DNA from: Toxonevra muliebris
Lineage: Eukaryota; Arthropoda; Insecta; Diptera; Pallopteridae
Direction of reading: 5' to 3'
NCBI GenBank assembly: GCA_963691655.1
Contig: OY829330.1
Coordinates: 15,906,815-15,970,814 of the forward strand
DNA: 64,000 nucleotides
Shown here: one piece after another, positions 10,311 to 21,834 of the stretch
Numbering within the stretch: position 1 is the stretch's first letter
Layout of the letters: every line of letters begins with the position of its first letter
The notes under the pieces: model-generated
What the model was told of the DNA's origin: nothing
The model's input: only the letters and a program-made list of their open reading frames with translations
Database searches by the model: none
Made by a program: the position numbers and the translations under genes

Positions 10311-11415
10311 GTGAATGGGGGTTATTCTGGATGGCTTCGTGGCCATTTTCCAATATTTTTGGAAATCCGAGCTGATCCCCCTTTCGAGAAAACGCAATTT
10401 TAGTCAATTCCCCGTTTATGTTATAGATTCTCGCATAGAAGAAATTTAATATATGGAAGAAAGTTAATCTAAACATACAAGGATTTATTCCTAATGATAT
10501 AATATTCGCATTTTAATAAAATATATTTACAATAATTATGAAATATTAAATATGTCTTGAAGAGAATTCAGTAACACATGATCTTCGATCATATTTTTCT
10601 TATTAAATTTTAGAAACTTTCAGTGAAAAGTTCTTCCGCTTGTTTAGATATCATTTCAAAATTCTTTCTTTCCCCTACCCCCTCCCCCCTTCTCCTGATA
10701 TTTTAAACATTATTCAAAATGATCAGAAATAACGTGTACTTTTAGGGTAATAGATACACTATTTTTTTTAAATTGTTTGTAATATCGGGAAGAATTTCCA
10801 TGTTGATTTTCTTAGTTCACAACAGCATTAATGGCCTTGACTACGGAAATAAATGTCTAGTCGTAACTATCATGTAAAATTACCATGGAGAGATTTGCAT
10901 TCAAGGGCAATGCGTGCCGGAAGCAGATAAATTCGACTTTGAGACGTCCTATTTATCTTAAAAACAAACATTTTTAAAAGAAAAATTTTAAATCAATTTA
11001 AATTTAATGTTTTATAATATAAAAGTTTTAAACAGAAAATACCAACCCTAAAAAATTTCAAAAAATTCGTTTAAAAAATTTTTCTCATGAATATTTTGTA
11101 CAAAATTGACAGCTTTTCGATCAAAACAGGGTTAAATTTCACTCGTAGATCAAAACTTTCTAAGAACAGAATATTGCCCCAGCTATTCTTAAAAAAAAAT
11201 TGTTTTGTGAACAATTACTCAAAATTCAATATTTTAGAAGTTATCAGCGATTAAAGCTATTTACCTTTTTAAAGCCTATTTTTAAGCCTTTGATTCAAAA
11301 CCGACTGGCTATTTTCCACTAGACACCTCAATATTTTTTTCTAAATCTTATTTTCCTCATATAATCTTTCAGAAAATCTACAGATGGGCAATCTACTATA
11401 CATATATATAACAAT
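10311..11415. other. AT-rich stretch without recognisable gene
   Basis: Between the LINE ORF1 relic and the foldback element. It contains a short C-rich patch (about 10675-10692). Reading frames here are short or antisense to the LINE relic. Confidence 0.5.
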
Positions 11416-11920
11416 AGAATACAGTGAAAATATAACATGAACCAAAGTAAGTTTTCTAAACTAATTCGAGGTCGCTAAACACGAAAATCACATTAATTTT
11501 TTTTTTCTATATAAGTTTTCGAGATACGACAGAATAACGGTTTTTCAGATTACAGTTTCACTTACAGGCCAATATCTCATTACCTATAGCTTGTGAATGA
11601 ATTATAAGTTTTATAATTTAAATATAATTAAATTACGCGTTTAATGCTGCCAAGTTTGTTAAAATCGGAATAGAAATGACTGAGATATAGATGTTGAAAG
11701 TTAAATTTTAGTGTGATTTTTGAGAAATTTTCACACAAGTCGTGGGCTAAGTTTTCTTTCTCACAAAAAGTAATCACAAAATCTGAAGTTTTATTTCTTT
11801 AATCGATAGACTATTTCATTACAAAAATTTTAAGCATAAAACAAAATGACAAAGTAATCAAGGATTGAGTAAAAATAAAATATTCTCGAAAACTCAAAAT
11901 TTTTCTCAAAATTCGTTCTG

Positions 11921-12310
11921 TGCCCTATTTCACCAAATACAATTTACAATTACAAATTTGTGCTTGTGAATTACAATTACAAATGTGTAAAACCATTTTT
12001 CGTTTCATAAGTTACAACTCTCAAATTCACAAATTTGTAATAAGAGGCAACAAAAATTGTAAGAGAGCACTTGTACATTGCAAGTGTAAAAAAAATGACG
12101 TTTCACGAAATTTTCGTATGACTTGTAAATAACCAATTTTTTATACAAATTTGTGATAACATTTACCAATGAGCGAACAAATTAAAATTTTCGCGGATTC
12201 TTTGATTAAGAAGTATTTTTACCTAAAAATTTTAAAATTAATTATTTTTAAAACTCTTTTTTTTATGTATATAAACATAAAGAAAAATAAAATCATTTTA
12301 AAAGGGCATA
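11921..12310 (-). repeat. Fragment of 'GTGCCCTATTTCACC' element, nested in FB copy 1
   Basis: Begins GTGCCCTATTTCACCAAATA immediately after the foldback arm and matches, in reverse complement, the element at 19957-21130 (ends GTGCCTTATTTCACC / GGTGAAATAGGGCAC). Also shared is GAGCGAACAAATTAAAATTT then TCGCG. The other end is not present, so this copy is truncated at about 12310. Confidence 0.7.
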
Positions 12311-12474
12311 GCCGGGTTTCCATGTCAGAAATGCCCCCAAACCGAATCAAAATTCGCATGGACCCATTTGAAGCACTGGATTTAAGAATGATTTGGCTAA
12401 ATTGTCAGACCATTATTTGCAATTTTTAATGAGTAATGGCGGATTTTGTAAATTTCGTTTTTCTCGTTTTTCAG

Positions 12475-13090
12475 CCGCAAAATTTTTGGAGAAATTATAA
12501 AACTGACAATCATGTCCAACTCATTGACGTAATGATGGAAAAATACAATGATATTGGTAAGTTTGATTTACGGTGAGTTTCGATAAAAACCAAATCATTC
12601 TTTCACCCCTAACAATATGTTTGGTCTCATGAAGAATTTCGTTAGAGCGTTGAAATATAACGCTAGCGCAATGAAATCATTACAAAGAGGGTTTTCGAAA
12701 TTGTCAAATCCGCAAAATTTTTGGAGAAATTATAAAACTGACAATCATGCCCAACTCATTGACGTAATGTTGGAAAAATACAATGATATTGGTAAGTTTG
12801 ATTTACGGTGAATTTAAAGTTGATTCTTTATTGATTTATTCAATGATAAATAAATTTAATTCCGAAAATTCAGGTGCGAATATGTCTCCAAGATGCATTT
12901 TTATTCAGCCATTTCGACTTCTTTCTATCAAATCTGGGTGCAGAAAGTGACGAGTAGGTCGAACAGTTCCACCAAGATATGACTGAAATCGAAAGGCGTT
13001 ATCAAAGTTTCAAGGATGAAGGCATGATGGCAGACTACTGCTGGTTCTTGATCAGGGAAGACCCGACAGTGAAAGATTGCAAAATTTCAA
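12475..13090 (+). pseudogene. Relic of an unidentified gene carried by the foldback family
   Basis: Pieces of one protein: MFGLMKNFVRALKYNASAMK then SLQRGFSKLS (12617-12706); NFWRNYKTDNHAQLIDVMLE then KYNDIG (12718-12795); KMHF (near 12892), then after a frameshift HFDFFLSNLGAESDE, an in-frame TAG, VEQFHQDMTEIERRYQ and MMADYCWFLIRE (to about 13065). From memory, this matches an uncharacterised protein seen many times in aphid, hydra and other invertebrate gene sets (order: GLMKNFVKA, KLS, FLxNYKxxN, DFFxxNxGxxSDExGERFHQD, MMADYCW). Its function is not known to me. Intron remnants are visible: TTTTTCAG before CCGCAAAAT (12475), GTAAGTTT after GATATTG, and AATTCAG before GTGCGAAT (12873). A 99-base segment is duplicated (12475-12573 and 12711-12809). 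Confidence 0.65.
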
Positions 13091-13502
13091 GTGGTGGCTT
13101 ATCATTTTCTACAGCAGAATGAATTTTGAGAAATATTTCGAGTTTTCGAGAATATTTTAGTTTTACTCAATCCTTGATTACTTTGTCATTTTTCATCCGA
13201 TTGCTATAGTTTTATGCTGAAAATGAAATGAAATGGTTTTTAATTTGTTTTGAGAAAAAATTTCAACATCTATATCTCAGTCATTTACAATCCGATTTTA
13301 ACAAACTTAGCAACAGAAGACGCGTAATATAATTAAAATTCTTGAATCGGTCGATACTATAGGTAAATAGATATTACCCTGTAAGTAAAACTGTAACCTG
13401 AAAAACCGTTATTTTGTCATATCTCGAAAACTTACCCATAAAAAAAAATGAATATGATTTTCGTGTTCAGTTATATTTTTAAAGTGAAATTTTGTATTCC
13501 AT

Positions 13503-14419
13503 AACTACATAAGTGCCTACTCATGTATGTAACTACTCTTCATTTAATATTTTAATTTTAAGTAACGTAAAAAAAATCAGTTATTCTGGACTGAAGATTG
13601 TATTTAAGTTGAAGTAGTATTGTTCAATATCTTCAATTTCTTTCACAATTTTTTTCGGAAAATACTAATGGTCTCAAAAACTTCGCCTATTGACGGTATA
13701 TTGCATTCCAAAATTCTCATTTCTGAGTCATCTTCAGATGATTCGTCACCTAACAAAACTTTTTTGTACGAATTTTTTTTGAACGAACTTTTTTGTGGGA
13801 AAATTGAAAGATAAGATCATAGTTTTAGTGCTAATAAGCGGGGAGTGCTTATAAGCGGGGTGCATAAAGCGAAATAAATTGTGTACATTTTAAAGCTGGA
13901 AAGTTTATTGTGCTACTAAACGGGGAATGCTTATAAGCGTGGTGCTTATAAGAGGAGAACATAAATTTTAAATCTGAGAGCCAAGCCTCCCCCAGAAAAA
14001 AGTCATAGCTACGCCAATTTTAACAAACTTGTGAAAAATAATTTGAATTATGCTGTATCCAAATTTTAGGTTTTTTATTATCATAATATATATAACTTTT
14101 CTAAAACGTTTAAATAGATGGAAATTTCGGTTTATTACTTGTCGATAATACTGCTCTGCATGGGTTTTTGCAAATAAGATGGTTCCTAGTTTTTCCGAAT
14201 AAATTTTTCATGCTGAATCCCATCACGTTACGTTTTCGAAAAAAAACCCTTAAAAATAGCGTTTTTGGCCATTTTTGAAAAATTGTAAAGCTGAACCCTG
14301 AAGTGCTACAATCTTTGCTAATGTCAAAAATTAAAGGCTAAATCATGACCTTTCAAAATGTTCGCATGCGAACTTAGAGCAAAGGGTGTGTTTACGTTTA
14401 GGAGTGCAGGAAAAAATGT
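13503..14419. other. Unassigned sequence with TE ends and a small tandem motif
   Basis: Contains the GTGCTTATAAGCGGGG motif cluster (listed separately) and, at about 13978-14020, AGCCTCCCCCAGAAAAAAGT then CATAGCTACGCC. The complement of the latter (GGCGTAGC...CTGGGGGAGG) is an end type also seen at 37851. No coding sequence recognised. Confidence 0.45.
13829..13962 (+). repeat. Five degenerate copies of TGCTTATAAGCGGGG
   Basis: Copies start near 13829, 13845, 13911, 13928 and 13943 (TGCTAATAAGCGGGGAG, TGCTTATAAGCGGGGTG, TGCTACTAAACGGGGAA, TGCTTATAAGCGTGGTG, TGCTTATAAGAGGAGAA). They come as a pair and a triplet separated by about 50 bases. This is not a simple satellite; the layout resembles subterminal binding sites of a DNA transposon. 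Confidence 0.7.
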
Positions 14420-14645
14420 TCACAGAACGAATTTCTCTACGCCGCAAGCTTCCTACCCCCTCTCACCATCAAACTTGGCATGCAGTGTGTAATAAACCTT
14501 TATTAGACGCAGCAATACTTAAGGTGCAGCTATTGGTAATTTTCTTTTGAAGCACCTTCGTAATTTCATGTGTTATTAGACGCTGCAATACATCAGAAAC
14601 TGAGTTGCAATACTTTTAATTTGTATTTACTGCTTTTTAATTTGT
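14420..14645. repeat. Short dispersed repeat shared with 18105-18190
   Basis: CCGCAAGCTTCCTACCCCCT then CTCACCATCAAACTTGGCATGC (14442-14483) is similar to CTGTAAGCTTCTCACCTCCT then TCACCATCGAACTTGAATTGC (18110-18151). The LINE lies between the two, so they may be halves or copies of one repeat bracketing it. Confidence 0.5.
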
Positions 14646-14649
14646 ATTT

Positions 14650-17600
14650 ATGCTTTCTTGCATGATTATGCAGAAAGCGGTTGACTGCACGACGTTAGGA
14701 CAATTCTGTTGTCGACCTCGTTGCGGTTAAAATAAAGTATCGTCATGGGGACGTGAGGTGGAGACTATTGTTGTTTCAGCTTACCTTCTGTACGATTCTA
14801 TTATTCCCCCTCCTACGAGGGAGTTGATGGAAGTCGTACGATACTCGGAATCAAACAGTTTAGGACTAATAGTGGGCTGTAACGCCAATTCTCAGAACAC
14901 TATCTGGGGGCGCATCAAGTGTAACTTCGGAATAAGCTGATCAAATCACCGGATGGCGAATTCTTAGAGATGACTCTCTTTTAGACCACCGTTACATAGA
15001 GTTTTGGCTTGCGGTCGAACTAAAATTGGTTCCTGCCTATCGAAACACTCGAAAAGCGGACTGGACATGATTTGGTGAGCTGGCCGAAGAAAGAATTCGC
15101 GTCGTTTCTAAACTTCGGACAATAGAGTCAATCGAGGAAGCCTCTAATACTTTAGGGCGAATCTTGAATGCTATGAGTTGGTGTGCCCGGAACGGAGGAG
15201 TAGACAAGGTAAAGCGGTCACTTGGGGAATGCTGAGCTTTCGAAACCCCGGAAAACTCCAGGAAGCTTTTGAATCGAGCCCTCACATCTCGGTTGGAAGC
15301 GGACTGGACTACCTACCGTCAGCTGCAAAAAGACTATAGGACGAAGGTGAAATTTTTAAAACTGGACTCTTATAGAAATTTTTGTAGTGAAATGGTAGAT
15401 CAGAAAGGATCGGCGAGGCTATGCAAAGTTCTTCAAAGGGACCGGAAGGCTAAACTGGTCTCACTTCTGAAGCCCGATGGCTCCTACACCAACTCCAGGT
15501 CAGAAGTTAATGGCGTAAATCTTGCAACGCACTTATTGGGTTGCACGATAGCTGCTCCTCAGAACGTTGTCAATACTCGTCGTCAGGTTGGCTCTAGCAC
15601 CAGAAGACTTGATTAGTTTATAGCCTCTAGGATAGTCACCGAAGAGACATAAAGGTTTGCCTTTTCATCATTCTACGACATTTATCTAATGATGCTGAAG
15701 CGGGGAGGAACAAATCTTATGAAGGTTTCGGAAAGGATCTTCACGGCTTGTCTCGCTCAAGGATATGTTCCACGTCTTTGGCACTCGGTTAAAGTTGTAT
15801 TTATTCCTAAACCGGGAAGGGATAGCTACGTTCTACCGAAAAGTTTCCGACCGATAAGCTTGCCATTGTTTTTGCTTAGAAGTCTGGAACACATGGTCGA
15901 GAAGCACATCAGGCTGAAGGTTCTAAGTCAAAACCCTCTCAGTTCTCGACAACAAGCTTCTCAGAGTGGAAAATCCTGTGAATCAGCTATTCACGACTGT
16001 GTTAGTACAGTTGAACAAGGGCTGGAAGCAGGGAACTACACCCTGGGAGTGTTTGTCGATATCGAAGTGGCTTTTGAAAACGCTACCTTCGACTCGATGT
16101 GCTCTTCGGCCCGACAATATGGTGTTGAAGAAATCGTCATTCGATGGATTCGTACCATGCTATCCAAACGGCTGCTTATCACGGGGGGAGAAAACGAAGA
16201 CAGTGTCACGGTCGAGGTTGAGAAAGGATGCCCCCAAGGGCGCGTACTCTCTCCCCTTCTATGGTGCTTCGTGGTGGACTCCCCTCTTAATGATTTGCAG
16301 AATTTTGGAGTTCACATCCAGTTGTCTTCTGAAGTTAAATATTTAGGGGTAACCTTAGATTGCAAACTGTTATGGAAGACGCACGTCGAGCTGAAAGTTT
16401 CGCGTGCACTAAAGGTTTTCTGTCAGTGCAGGCAAGCTTTCGGCAAGACTTAGGGTCTGAATCCAGCTCTGGTATACTGGTTATACATTGCTCTTGTGAA
16501 ACCTATTGTCACGTATGCTCTTGTAGTATGGTGGAGACGAAATTTGGTTAAGTCCACAGTATCCTCTCTGACCAAGCTTCAGATAAGTGCGTGCCCAGGT
16601 ATCACTGGTGCAATGTGTACTACATCTGGTGATGACCTCAATGCCTTGCTTGACTTACTTCCTCTGGATCTTCAAATCGGTAAAGAAGTGATGAGAGCGG
16701 CCTACAGACTCCGATTAAATAGAGCCTGGCATGTCGAGGCGGATGTAGAGCACAGTCAGATATACCACCAGTTGTCAGTACAGTGCCCACTGTTGATGAC
16801 TGTGGACAATCATGTGTCTTGTATCCGCTTCGGAAGAAGATATGATATGACGGATCCAAAACCTCAGGTTCAGGATCCGGTTGGTACTTGGATGATGAGA
16901 CTCTTTCTCCACTGGAAAGATGGCGTCAGTTTTTCTAACGGAGATTTTCGCTATCCTATGCATGGTGGGCTGGATAATTGAGAAGAGATGGTGTGGGAAG
17001 TGCATAGGTATGTGCAGTGATAACCAAGATTGAATTAAGTCCCTTGCTAACCCTGTCAACTCCTCAAAATTGGTCAGCGAGTGTAAGGCAAAATTAATAG
17101 TTGCAAAACACAACAAGTTATGCCTTATGTGGGTTCAAGGACACTGTGATATTACAGGGAATGAACTAGCTGATAAACTAGCTAATGAAGGTTCTGCAAT
17201 TACACTATTGGGTCCGTAAACATTTCTTGGCGTAAGTTCTGGGGAGGTCATGCATTGGATCATCGATTTCGTGGGTTCCATCCATAGAGAAAGATGGTCC
17301 GAGCTTGATTCCTGCAGAACTGCAAAGTGCTTCGTAAGACAACCTATCAGGAAATCAGCGGAATTTATTCTGAAACTTAGAAGAAAGGACCTGAGATTAC
17401 TGATGGGTGTCATCACAGGACACAGCACATGTGGTCACTATATGACTAACATGGGCGTCATCACCGATCCAACCTGCCAATCGTGCCTTAAGGCCAATGA
17501 TACTACGGAGCATTATCTTTGTAGCTGTCCGGCGTTGGCAAGAATCAGATTAAGGCTGTTGCGTAGTGATGTTCTTGAGTATGAATAATGTGCAGACTCA

Positions 17601-17860
17601 CCCTCTTCCTGAGCTTCTAAGATTCATCAGTGAAACAAATAAGTTTGAGGTTGAGAGACCCCAGACCTTTTTTCTTCCCATTTATCCCCTCACATATCTT
17701 TCCAGTCTTTCTATTCTATTCTACTGGCTCTATCTTGGGTATAGTACAATGGTCTCCGAGACTGAGTACTTTGGTTTAGTCCAGCCCACCTTCAACTCTA
17801 ACTCTATGCTTTACACTTTTTCGTTAAATAACATACATACATTTAATTAATGATAATATT
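14650..17860 (+). pseudogene. LOA-type LINE ORF2 relic: endonuclease, reverse transcriptase, RNase H
   Basis: Successive broken frames spell one retrotransposon polyprotein. Apurinic-type endonuclease: VVSAYLLYDSIIPP and LIVGCNANSQNTIWG (14760-14915). A linker (15269-15616). Reverse transcriptase (15689-16453) with VVFIPKPGRDSY, SFRPISLPLF, FVDIEVAFENATF and GCPQGRVLSPLLW. The YADD catalytic block is deleted: HIQ joins directly to LSSEVKYLGVTLD near 16325. Then thumb/connection sequence (16496-16981), an RNase H end WVQGHCDITGNELADKLANE (about 17128-17190), and a C-terminal cysteine motif (CxxC...H...C around 17480-17530). The 3' UTR-like tail ends near 17850 (ACATACATACATTTAATTAA). Many stops and shifts are present, so the element is dead. 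Confidence 0.88.
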
Positions 17861-18246
17861 TTATTGTTTTTCATTTTCTACATAATTTTTAGACAATTTT
17901 TAAAAAGTTTTTACTCACACAAGTCTTAAATTTCCGAAATCCGCAAAGAAATAATCGAAACGCTGACGAATTAAGTTTGTGTACATAAATCTGAGTGAAG
18001 CTCTCAAAAAGAGGATACGAATATAAAGCAAACACGTAAAAATACGAAAGTGTTAAAAGAGAACGGTCAGAGTATTGCAGTAACATCAATGACTGGCAAT
18101 TTTGTCTACCCTGTAAGCTTCTCACCTCCTTCACCATCGAACTTGAATTGCATGTAACTGATTGCACGAAGAATTGCTGCGTATAATAGGAGTCATAGCG
18201 GTCTGACAATATTTTACTGAAATACGCTAATTCTTTCATCAAAATT
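17861..18246. other. Flanking repeat sequence, no gene
   Basis: Includes the partner of the 14442 repeat (18110-18151). A 117-codon minus-strand frame at 17889-18242 has no recognisable motif and is judged accidental. Confidence 0.45.
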
Positions 18247-19313
18247 TCATATAAGGCGCATTATTCCTGAAAAACCCTACATTTTTTCTTCATGTTCTTG
18301 GATCGCTTTCATACTTTCTAAACTTATTCCCCTATATGATAGTAATTTAACCTGCAAGTATTAGATTTTTAACCCCTCCTAGTTATAAAGGATTGAAAAG
18401 AGTTAAATTTTCAATTCTGTCGGCAATACTACTAGATTCAAAAGTTCATAACTTTTTTCTATTCAACCAAATCAAACTTTCAAACTTGATTCTGAAAGGG
18501 ATATTAATAATGCCCTTTAATAATATTATAAGCTTATTATAAATATTTTTAATTTATATAGAGAAATTGGTAAATCAAAACTTTATTTAACTTTTTGAAT
18601 TAATCCGGAACTTTTTTTTTTAAATTTATTTTTAAAAGAAAGCTTGTCTTTTTTGCTGGATTTGGTGGGGTCACTCTGCAACCTAAACTGATTTTTGAGG
18701 TTTTTCCATCTGTTATACCCCCACTAACAATAACTGAAGAAAAATCTCAGATAAGAATTTTTATGAACTTTTGGTGCATTTGTTACTCTACCGACTGGGC
18801 AACAAACTCGTAGAAAAAAGAGTTGGCGCGACGCGAAGTGTGCGTCTTGCGTTCAATAAAGTTTTGTATCTCCAAAACTATAGGGTTTGCTATTCTGGCC
18901 TTTTGGGTGTTTGTAGCAAAAAAGACAGGCTTTTTTTTAAAAATAAATTAAAAAAAAAAAAAGTTTCGGATTGATTCAAAAAGTTAAATAAAGTTTCGAT
19001 TTACCAATTTCTCTTTATAAATTAAAAATATTTATAATAAGCTTATAATATTATCCCTTTTAGAATCAAGTTTGAACGTTTGATTTGGTTGAATAGAAAA
19101 AAAGTTATGAGCTTTTGAATCTAGTAGTATTGTCGACAGAATTGAAAATTTAACCCTTTTCAATCCTTTATAACTAGGAAAGGGGTGGGGTTAAAAATCT
19201 AAAACTTGCATTTTAAATTACTATCATATAGGGGAATAAGTTTAAAAAGTATAAAAGCGATCCAAGAACATGAAGAAAAAATTTGGGGTTTTTTAGGAAT
19301 AATGCCCCATATG
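18247..19313. mobile_element. 1.07-kb palindromic element
   Basis: The left arm starts CATATAAGGCGCATTATTCC and the right arm ends GGAATAATGCCCCATATG. Arms of about 390-450 bases pair along their length; for example TCATGTTCTTGGATCGCTTT pairs with the complement near 19250-19270, and ACTAGATTCAAAAGTTCATA pairs near 19110. The central ~120 bases (18690-18770) resemble one half of the hairpin MITE at 1555-1914. Arms differ at scattered positions. Non-coding. Confidence 0.8.
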
Positions 19314-19319
19314 TAACTA

Positions 19320-21146
19320 CGCGCTTAAGACCACCTTCTGGTCTAGATTTTTCAAAAAATTTATTTTTTTTTTTATATAATATAGGCTTTTAAAAGTATA
19401 CTGCAAAATTTTCATATCAATATTTCCAGTATTTCGACTTTTACAGCCTATTAAGCAGGTGAGCGCAGAAGCAGGTAAAGAGGGCGACCGAAGTTTAAAC
19501 TCATTTATCTCGAAACTATATTTTTCTGCACGGTGGGAGACAAAAAACAAAAACTACTCGACCGTATTCAGTAAACCAGTGCTTATCGCAGGAACTAAAA
19601 AAAATTTTCTACATTAAATACTTCTTACTTTTTACATACAAAAAGTAATAAAAAAACGGTCTTTTTTCGTAACGCAAATTTCAACAACGCTCCATTTTGT
19701 CAATTTTTTTTCATTTTAGTTCCTGCGATAACTACACTCATACTGATTGTAACTTCTTTTTTTTCAGTGGAAAATCCAAAACATATCCCACCAGCAAGAT
19801 CCGTTTTTTTGAAGAGGGCAACTGTAACCCGAATTTTAGTTTATTTTTTTTTTTTAATATTTTTGTATATTGTTAAAGTAATAAAATATAGATATATTTA
19901 AGTTTAACTACTATTGCTCATTATTTCATTAAAAAAAAAATCAAAGGGCTAGACTAGTGCCTTATTTCACCAACTTACAAATATGTGAATTGTAAGGAAA
20001 TTCTCACAAAATTGTAAGAAAATCGTTAAATGTAGTTTCATCAAATTCCTACAATTGTGAATTCGGACTTGTAAATCTTGTGCTTGTAATTACAAATTTG
20101 TCAATATTTGTTTCACCAAACAGGATTTGTAGTTTTAGTTTACAAGTAACAAATTTGTACAAATGTTACTATTTTGTAGTTTTTTGTTTCACCAAATAGA
20201 CGATTAATCACAGATTTGTAACATTTTTAAGAATTTCTTACAAAAAATAAATTGCCTATGAAATTGCTACAATTGTTTATTTTTCGCATTTCGTCATACT
20301 TTTAGCAAATTGTTTTCATATTACAATTTAAAAAAAATTGTATATTAATAAACATGTCTACAAAATTTTAAAATTACTTAATTTTTCTTTATATATATAA
20401 AAAAAAATTTATTTTGAAACTTTTTAGGTAGAAATACCCCTTAATCAAAGCAGTCGCGAAAATTTTATTTTGTTCACTCATCGATACTTGTTATCCTACA
20501 TGAGAGTCAGTGGCGGTACGTCCATATAGGCCCAAAAGCCGGGCTTGCCTATGAATTGTTAACTGAAAATTTCTACAATATGTACTTACAAAATTACTAC
20601 TTTTGTTTTAACTGAAAGAATAATTTTCATTTAAAAATTTTTATTTGTATTACCCTGTTTTTCAATAGCTCGTATATATACTAATAAAAAATTAAATGTG
20701 GATTATATAAAATACACACAAGCATTCATGCTATCGCAGTTCATCAAGTTGGCTTTTATGAGGCTTTTCAAATTTGAAAATGTATGTTTTCATAACATGC
20801 TATCTCGCTTATTCTTATAGGAAGTTCAATAGCTTTTTTAGTATTTGCGGTTCCATAAAAAGTAGCAGCATACCAATTTTCTACTACTATGTATGATTTT
20901 ATATAGAATTTAAAAGCTGTCTTTCTTTTTTCGTTTGGCATTTGGAAAGTATTTACTCCACTTTCTTTTACTTCTGTTTTTTTGCGCCATTAGTTTTTAG
21001 CAGAGTTTCGAACCGGTTCAATTTGGGTTCGTGTTCAGATTCAGGTTCAAGCAAAAAATAACAGTGTGCACCGGTTCAGGTTCAAATAAAAATGAAGCAA
21101 TTGTAAATTGTATTTGGTGAAATAGGGCACAAAAGGTCCCCTTAAG
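19320..21146 (+). repeat. Repeat R, copy 1, split by a nested element
   Basis: Starts near TTAAGACCACCTTCTGGTCT and shares ATAGGCTTTTAAAAGTATAC and following sequence (19381-19956) with 40531-41165, including TTTAAACTCATTTATCTCGA and the stretch to CGCTAGACC. At 19957 the copy is interrupted by the element ending at 21130, after which AAAAGGTCCCCTTAAG completes the end. TTAA occurs at both outer edges. Confidence 0.75.
19957..21130. mobile_element. 'GTGCCCTATTTCACC' element, ~1.17 kb, nested in repeat R
   Basis: The ends are inverted: GTGCCTTATTTCACCAA at 19957 and TTGGTGAAATAGGGCAC at 21114-21130. The other copy of repeat R (41150-41165, GCTAGACCAGAAGGTTCCC) shows the uninterrupted site. 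The interior has many ACAAATTTGTA-like words and a piece of another transposon end (CAGTGGCGGTACGTCCATAT near 20511). It has no ORF of note. A related fragment is at 11921. Confidence 0.7.
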
Positions 21147-21174
21147 TATGTAAAGTAATATATATTTCTGTATT

Positions 21175-21250
21175 AGGGATGTCAATCCCGGGATTCGGTC
21201 TAAAAATGGCCCTAAATGTTCCGGGATTGAAAAGGCAAAATCCCGGGATT
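21175..21250 (+). repeat. hAT-type transposon end (AATCCCGGGATT repeats)
   Basis: TAGGGATGTCAATCCCGGGA then TTCGG, followed by two more CCGGGATT words. An inverted counterpart with the same TAGRGATGTC start lies at 37410-37476 (complement TAGAGATGTCGTTCGGGATT). These may be the two ends of one long, heavily invaded element or two solo fragments. Confidence 0.55.
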
Positions 21251-21834
21251 TTCGGGTTTCCTGTGAATCTGCACAAACTGATTGGAATTAAAATTTTTAT
21301 ATATTTTTATGTATTCTTCGTTCTTTGCGCCAAGGGAACATTTTTTCAGCAGCATTTTTTCCAATTTGTCATGATACCGACGCTCAAAAGGCGATCAAGT
21401 AGGTGACAGTTTATTTTGTGATACATTATTTTTTTTGCTTTACGAAATTTTAAAATGTTCAAAAATATAAATGGACATCACATCAACATAAAATAGATGA
21501 CTTTTACGCGTTTGGTACAACCTTTAATTTCAAAACTTTAGGGTGTTTTAGGATTGCAACAGTGTAAACTTAATAATATGAAAAAATCTGTATCTTTTTA
21601 TGGACTTCAAAAACTATTTCAAAACAAAATTTTGAAATTTATGGAAGTAATTTTTTTTCACTTGGCATGAAATTTTCCTCCAAAAATATATGAAATAGTT
21701 AGTCTATTATTCAAAAATTTCATATATTTTTTTCAATTTGTAATAAATTGAAATAAAGAATTCTAATTTTTATGTGGATGATTAAATGATTGACAGGAGG
21801 CTTAAAACAACCGAAAAGCTGTTATTATATTATA
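21251..21834. other. No recognisable gene
   Basis: AT-rich sequence, possibly the interior of the element whose end is at 21175. Short ORFs only. Confidence 0.45.

Larger units (their letters stand above)
11416..13502 (+). mobile_element. Foldback element FB copy 1, carrying a relic gene
   Basis: Long terminal inverted repeats: the left arm at about 11416-11920 (GAATACAGTGAAAATATAAC..., then TTTTCGAGATACGACAGAAT) is the inverse of the right arm at about 13110-13502. The same arms occur at 44807-46197, and one arm at 26090-26416. The outermost shared bases are (T)GGAATACA. Between the arms are a separate insertion (11921 to about 12310) and a relic gene on the plus strand (12475-13090). Confidence 0.8.

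Noticed and set aside
10057..10476. 139-codon minus-strand ORF
   Set aside because: It lies antisense to the LOA LINE ORF1 relic and has no recognisable motif.
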